From Bolinopsis microptera (taxonomy: Eukaryota; Ctenophora; Tentaculata; Lobata; Bolinopsidae), in assembly GCF_026151205.1 (NCBI RefSeq), contig NC_087074.1:8659726-8723725 (forward strand): a stretch of DNA of 64,000 bases, read 5' to 3'. The position numbers were made by a program, and so were the translations under genes. The notes under the pieces are model-generated. The model ran no database searches. It was not told the DNA's origin and worked only from the letters and a program-made list of their open reading frames with translations. How positions within the stretch are numbered: position 1 is the first letter of the stretch; every line of letters starts with the position of its first letter. Shown one piece after another: positions 58,825 through 64,000 of this stretch.

Positions 58825-59369
58825 ACAGATGTACAGGTGGTGTGTTCTCCTTTAGGGGCTATAGATCCAGTGTTTTTAGAGTGAGTAACTTCAACATCAG
58901 GATTATTCTTATGACCAGTCCAATTATTGCTCAAATTCATCGGTATTGCTTCATCTAAAGAAGAGTCCATTGTTCGTTTTTTCAGCAACAAACAAGTGCC
59001 ATTTCGTGGTTTTCTCTGTCTCAAGGGAGAATTTATGTTGTTTGAGAATAGGGATTTATCTTTGACAACGACCTCTAATTCATTTGCTTTTTCCTCTGTA
59101 GTTGTATCAGCAGTCAATTTAACATGTTCTGTAAGTAAGGGTGTGGTATTTCCACTATAGTCTTCAGTAGTTGAAGTTTGATACGTATCATCAGTATGAT
59201 TCGGATCTCCATGTAATGTCCCAAGAAGCAAGCCAGTGATTTTCTCTACATCATTGTCAACAATTTTCAGAAGACATTCCTTGCAATTTTTGTTGCCAGT
59301 ATTTCTAGCTGCTAAATCTGATTCATCTTCATTCTTTCTAGACATATAAAAACTCTTGATTGACCGCAT
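58825..59369 (-). CDS. Long acidic exon: Kv first exon L, or separate gene ending CTSV
   Basis: ATG at 59369 and 181 codons. Donor GT|GTAAGAATT in phase 2 would splice it to the Kv core, giving a large acidic Ser/Thr/Asn-rich N-terminus. Read through instead, it stops two codons later with C-terminal TCTSV, a class I PDZ-ligand ending. Contents: CKECLLKIVDND, many Asp/Glu/Thr, one Lys/Arg cluster (RQRKPR). No known domain. Phase and the shared donor style favour the first-exon reading; the PDZ-like ending makes a separate short gene or a last exon possible. Confidence 0.5.
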
Positions 59370-60580
59370 ATCTTCATTTCAGTTCCATGATGGCAAGGTT
59401 TTAGCTGTGGCTAAAAATATAGATTTTAAACAATTGTAGGTACATTTTTCCTGAAAAATGTGAAAAAGCTACCTTGTTAATTATAAAAAACACAATAATG
59501 GTTCTCATTTTGTAATAACATTCCCACTTCCCAGTTACGCCCACCCTTGCGGTCGGGTTGGGGTTAAAGTCGGGCAGAACAGAATTAATCATAATGTAGT
59601 GAACAACAACTGAAAAACTTATAAGATGATTCAATATAGATTACAGCATCGAGGTATTAATTTCATCGTTTCTGCTGAATTATCCTGTTAGTAAATAACT
59701 TAATTCCTGTTTACTACCACTACTGTTAATTTCACAAAAACAAACAACAGGCAATGAAAAAAGGAAATATATTTAACAAAGCTAATACTGATCAGTGTTT
59801 ACCACACAGTTCGTGATAAATTCCATCAGTATATTTCAAACAATTGACGTTTCGCCACCAATTCTTAGGCAGCTTGGTGTATCACACAGTCGAAAAGTAA
59901 GGGTTGTTTACCCGTTTATTAAATTACAAATTACGAATTGATATGGGATAAACGTTTAACGGGCTTAAAGTTTTATTTTAAATAACAATGTAATGTCAGT
60001 GACACCAATATATTGCGTAATAATGTATTTATTAGACACAATCTAATCTATTTATTAGACAAATGAAGTATCGTTCTAGACGAATGATTTTATCACTTCA
60101 TTAGCGAATAATAATAATAGAAAGTATAAGTGTTATTTCATTAAATGCATTTTAATCGCCTTTATCCGTTTGGTATAATGAATAAGGGTCGATAAAGCTG
60201 CCTTATCGTTTATCACACCTTAGTTATGATACCAAACAGTGAGGACCCAAAGTATTGGCAATTAATAGTGGCCATTGTCAGACTTGTATTCATTAAACAA
60301 TTACCACCTTGGCAATTACCATCTTGGCAATTGCCTGATAGCCCAATTTTGTCCCTCTAGCCGAATAGCCTTTTTTATTATTATTAATAACCTAACATTA
60401 GCCTAGTATAGGTCTTATAATTGAATTACAAAGTGATTAGCTTGAATTAATATTAATTTATTAATTAAACTACAAGTGCTGTTCAAATAAGGACTGATAA
60501 AGTAGTTTGTCTCATACATTTTCCACCCTTTGAAGGGAGTCCTGTTTTTAGTTGTAAGTAACCCGTTAGTTGTAACTAAC

Positions 60581-60636
60581 CCGTTGAGGAAACCTTTGAT
60601 AAGGACAGGCACTGCTAGCAGAGTTGGAGCCATCAT
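60581..60636 (-). CDS. Candidate Kv first exon N (hydrophobic N-terminus)
   Basis: ATG at 60636, 18 codons plus GG, donor GTTAGT in phase 2. MMAPTLLAVPVLIKGFLN is strongly hydrophobic with one Lys. As a first exon it could act as a sticky inactivation head; it could also be a signal peptide of another gene. Confidence 0.42.
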
Positions 60637-61508
60637 CCTGAACAGCAATTAAAAAAGGGGTTTTATCACAAGAAGCTATGAGCTACTCGAAATGTGAGTT
60701 GTATGCGGCTTATTCAGAGTAAATATAAGAAATAGAGCATAATGAAACAATGTATCATCGTTATGACGTTAGAATTAGAAAGAGCCACATTTCATTTGAG
60801 CGGAATGAATTCTTTATGAGATGGAGTTGAGCGACGGGTGGAACTGGAGCGTTGTTAATTGTTCGATTAACTCTGCATTGTGTTAAGTGAGCTATAACCA
60901 TATGTCCTTCAATAGATTGCTACAATATTTGGTAGTGGCCAACATTTCATCTGCAAAGACAATCGATCAATTAAGTTTGTTAACTTAGCAGCGTATCTAA
61001 TTTTGTACAGAGTTCGCCAAACCCAAGGTTAGTTATTCAACGAAAAAAGCGTTAATCTACGGCTGATGTTGTTTTTACATTGGACATTACGTTAAAAGAA
61101 TGTTCCAGTGAAAAAGTTTTAATGTTCGTGACAATACTTTCAACTTGTCACCAACCAATTTATTCCATTACAGAGCTGTTAGAATCGTTTGCGTCACTAC
61201 AAAATCGTCACTTCAATCACAAACATACATTGAAAACGTGGCCAAGTTGGCATGTGAATTCAAACATCAGACACCGAACAGAGCTGACCTGTCTTTGTGA
61301 TCAATATTTTCAAGTTTCAACTCCTATCTCATTAATCACTAATATAAGTTGGTCGGTAGAAATGAATCTGATGATCACTGCTTCACGAATTGACAAATAA
61401 TTTGACCTCATGATGATAACGATTCAAACAGAAATTGTCCATCCCATGTACTGTTATAGTAGTATAGACCAGCTAACCGTTAGAATTACACAAAAATAGT
61501 CAACTTAC

Positions 61509-61567
61509 CCGTCTATAGAACCGTAAATCTGCACATTTTCACAGTCCACGTCGGGACAATATGCCAT
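61509..61567 (-). CDS. Kv alternative first exon M
   Basis: ATG at 61567, 19 codons, perfect donor GG|GTAAGTTGAC in phase 2. MAYCPDVDCENVQIYGSID is acidic, without the basic chain of A, B, C, E and O, so this isoform might lack fast inactivation. It is the farthest upstream candidate found, 20 kb from the T1 exon. Confidence 0.55.
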
Positions 61568-61861
61568 CAGACGATGCCACAACCACGATCAAGAACTGCA
61601 AACAAATCCAACGCGAAACGAAACACCAAACAGCAATCCAAAAAGTTCACTTACCCACCTTTTTAACTGCAGTGTAAAATATCAAACAAGCAGCTTGGAG
61701 GAGGTGAGATAGCCAAGAAAAGTAAAAGGAGATATGCAGCTGCCGATAAGGTGACAGCAATTACCAGTGTGGACGTAACACAGCTGAGTATACGCTGCTG
61801 GTATACCGAATACACCTCCACCTGACAGATATATGACAATTAAAGGACAGATTACATACAG

Positions 61862-63291
<1,430 letters not shown>

Positions 63292-63516
63292 ATGAGTGAA
63301 ATTAGTAACCTCCTGAAATATTTCCAAACCAGTGACATAAATAATGCTTCTGATAAATTTATATGCGAGATGTATGTGTTCCAGGAGGAGTTAACAAGTA
63401 ATGAATTGGTTATTGAAACCTGTCAGTCAGTCATCAATAGGTTGTTTGTTGAAACGCTCACTAATTGCAGCACGAAAATGTTATCATATAAAGATAAAGC
63501 GTTCTTGACAAGGTGA
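63292..63516 (+). CDS. Possible first exon or small gene, helical protein of unknown family
   Basis: 74 codons from ATG at 63292, starting MSEISNLLKYFQ, with balanced codon use and an amphipathic helical look (NELVIETCQSVINRLFVETL). It ends at stop TGA or just before it at a donor AG|GTGAAG, so it may be the first exon of a gene running off the right edge. No family recognised. Confidence 0.35.
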   Translation: MSEISNLLKYFQTSDINNASDKFICEMYVFQEELTSNELVIETCQSVINRLFVETLTNCSTKMLSYKDKAFLTR

Positions 63517-63917
63517 AGTGTGGAGGTGGCTATGCAACTTAAGTGTATCAAGTCTTTGATCATAGATTGCAGCTCTATGAAGAGAAGGAAATTGACAAGA
63601 ACTGTATCAGAAGATTATTAACACGAAACGAGCTGTCTTTAAAGTTGCGCATCATTAGGCAGTAATGAAAAATTACGACGAAACTCGATCTTTGACTTGC
63701 ATTGAAATATTTTCCCAAAGAAAGAATCATAGCTCTGTTAGAATCAAATTATCAAAGATAACCGCTGTGAAATTTAGAGGAGTACGCTGTAAATCTTCGT
63801 CTAAACTCTAAGATGGAATATCAACAAAGTTATATAAGAAGAGAACTACTAATCCTGAATCGGGCCCTCACAGCTCCTGACAATGTTAGTAATCAGCTGT
63901 AACTAACAGAACTCACC

Positions 63918-63959
63918 TTCAATATCCAGTTATCAGTAAACGGATCGCCATTATCTTCC
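63918..63959 (-). CDS. Possible 42-nt internal exon of an unknown gene
   Basis: Acceptor TAGCAG, open phase-0 exon encoding EDNGDPFTDNWILK, strong donor AAG|GTGAGTTCTG. Could belong to a minus-strand gene entering from the right edge. Confidence 0.3.
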
Positions 63960-64000
63960 TGCTATCAGATCGGACAATAAGAAATTCACTGAATACTGAT

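Noticed and set aside
61639-61661. Exon-like TTAAAAAGGTGG before GTAAGTGAAC
   Set aside because: No start codon and only 12 nt after an acceptor; may be a 5' UTR exon but cannot be supported.

Overview
The window reads as nuclear DNA of an early-branching or marine invertebrate animal. It is AT-rich, its genes carry GT-AG introns of ordinary size, and the gene set is metazoan: class A GPCRs, a Shaker-type Kv channel, a Ly6 protein, a Golgi sulfotransferase and a synaptonemal-complex-like protein. It is dense in young non-autonomous repeats. A non-bilaterian (cnidarian, ctenophore or placozoan) would fit, but I cannot name the species. All exon structures were built by hand from splice consensus and reading phase.

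Layout. 1-7 kb: two tandem, nearly identical two-exon GPCR genes on +. 7.7-11.9 kb: a minus-strand ectodomain gene with a signal peptide and at least six exons (tentatively CatSper-auxiliary-like). Its large intron holds three tandem small membrane-protein genes on + and a decayed copy of one. 12.2-17.9 kb: a minus-strand 12-exon coiled-coil gene of 672 codons that looks like SIX6OS1, a synaptonemal complex central element protein. 18.5-19.3 kb: a secreted single-exon protein with two PLAT-like repeats. 19.6-37 kb: mostly repeats, including hairpin elements with G-run/C-run ends, a CCGGTC hexamer repeat, three copies of a ~694-bp element (one split by a Helitron), a TIR element turned into a tandem array, two tRNA-Leu(UAA) genes, a SINE, a retroelement 3' end and a CpG-rich hairpin zone. 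A carbohydrate sulfotransferase gene sits inside this zone at 25.3-26.5 kb.

38-61.6 kb: the most interesting locus. A Shaker-type Kv channel core (four constant exons, 38.0-41.4 kb, minus strand) lies downstream of a long series of candidate first exons on the same strand, spread over 20 kb. Each starts with ATG and ends at a splice donor in phase 2, exactly the phase that the first constant (T1) exon accepts. Several encode N-termini like N-type inactivation balls (a short hydrophobic/aromatic head followed by Lys/Arg). This resembles a protocadherin- or UGT1-style variable-first-exon array attached to an ion channel. A Ly6/uPAR-like gene is nested on the opposite strand at 57.4-57.9 kb. An octamer array reading as repeated perfect 5' splice sites, a cluster of five CACGTG boxes and four back-to-back hairpins also lie in this locus. 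The last 2 kb hold a GA microsatellite and possible end exons of further genes.
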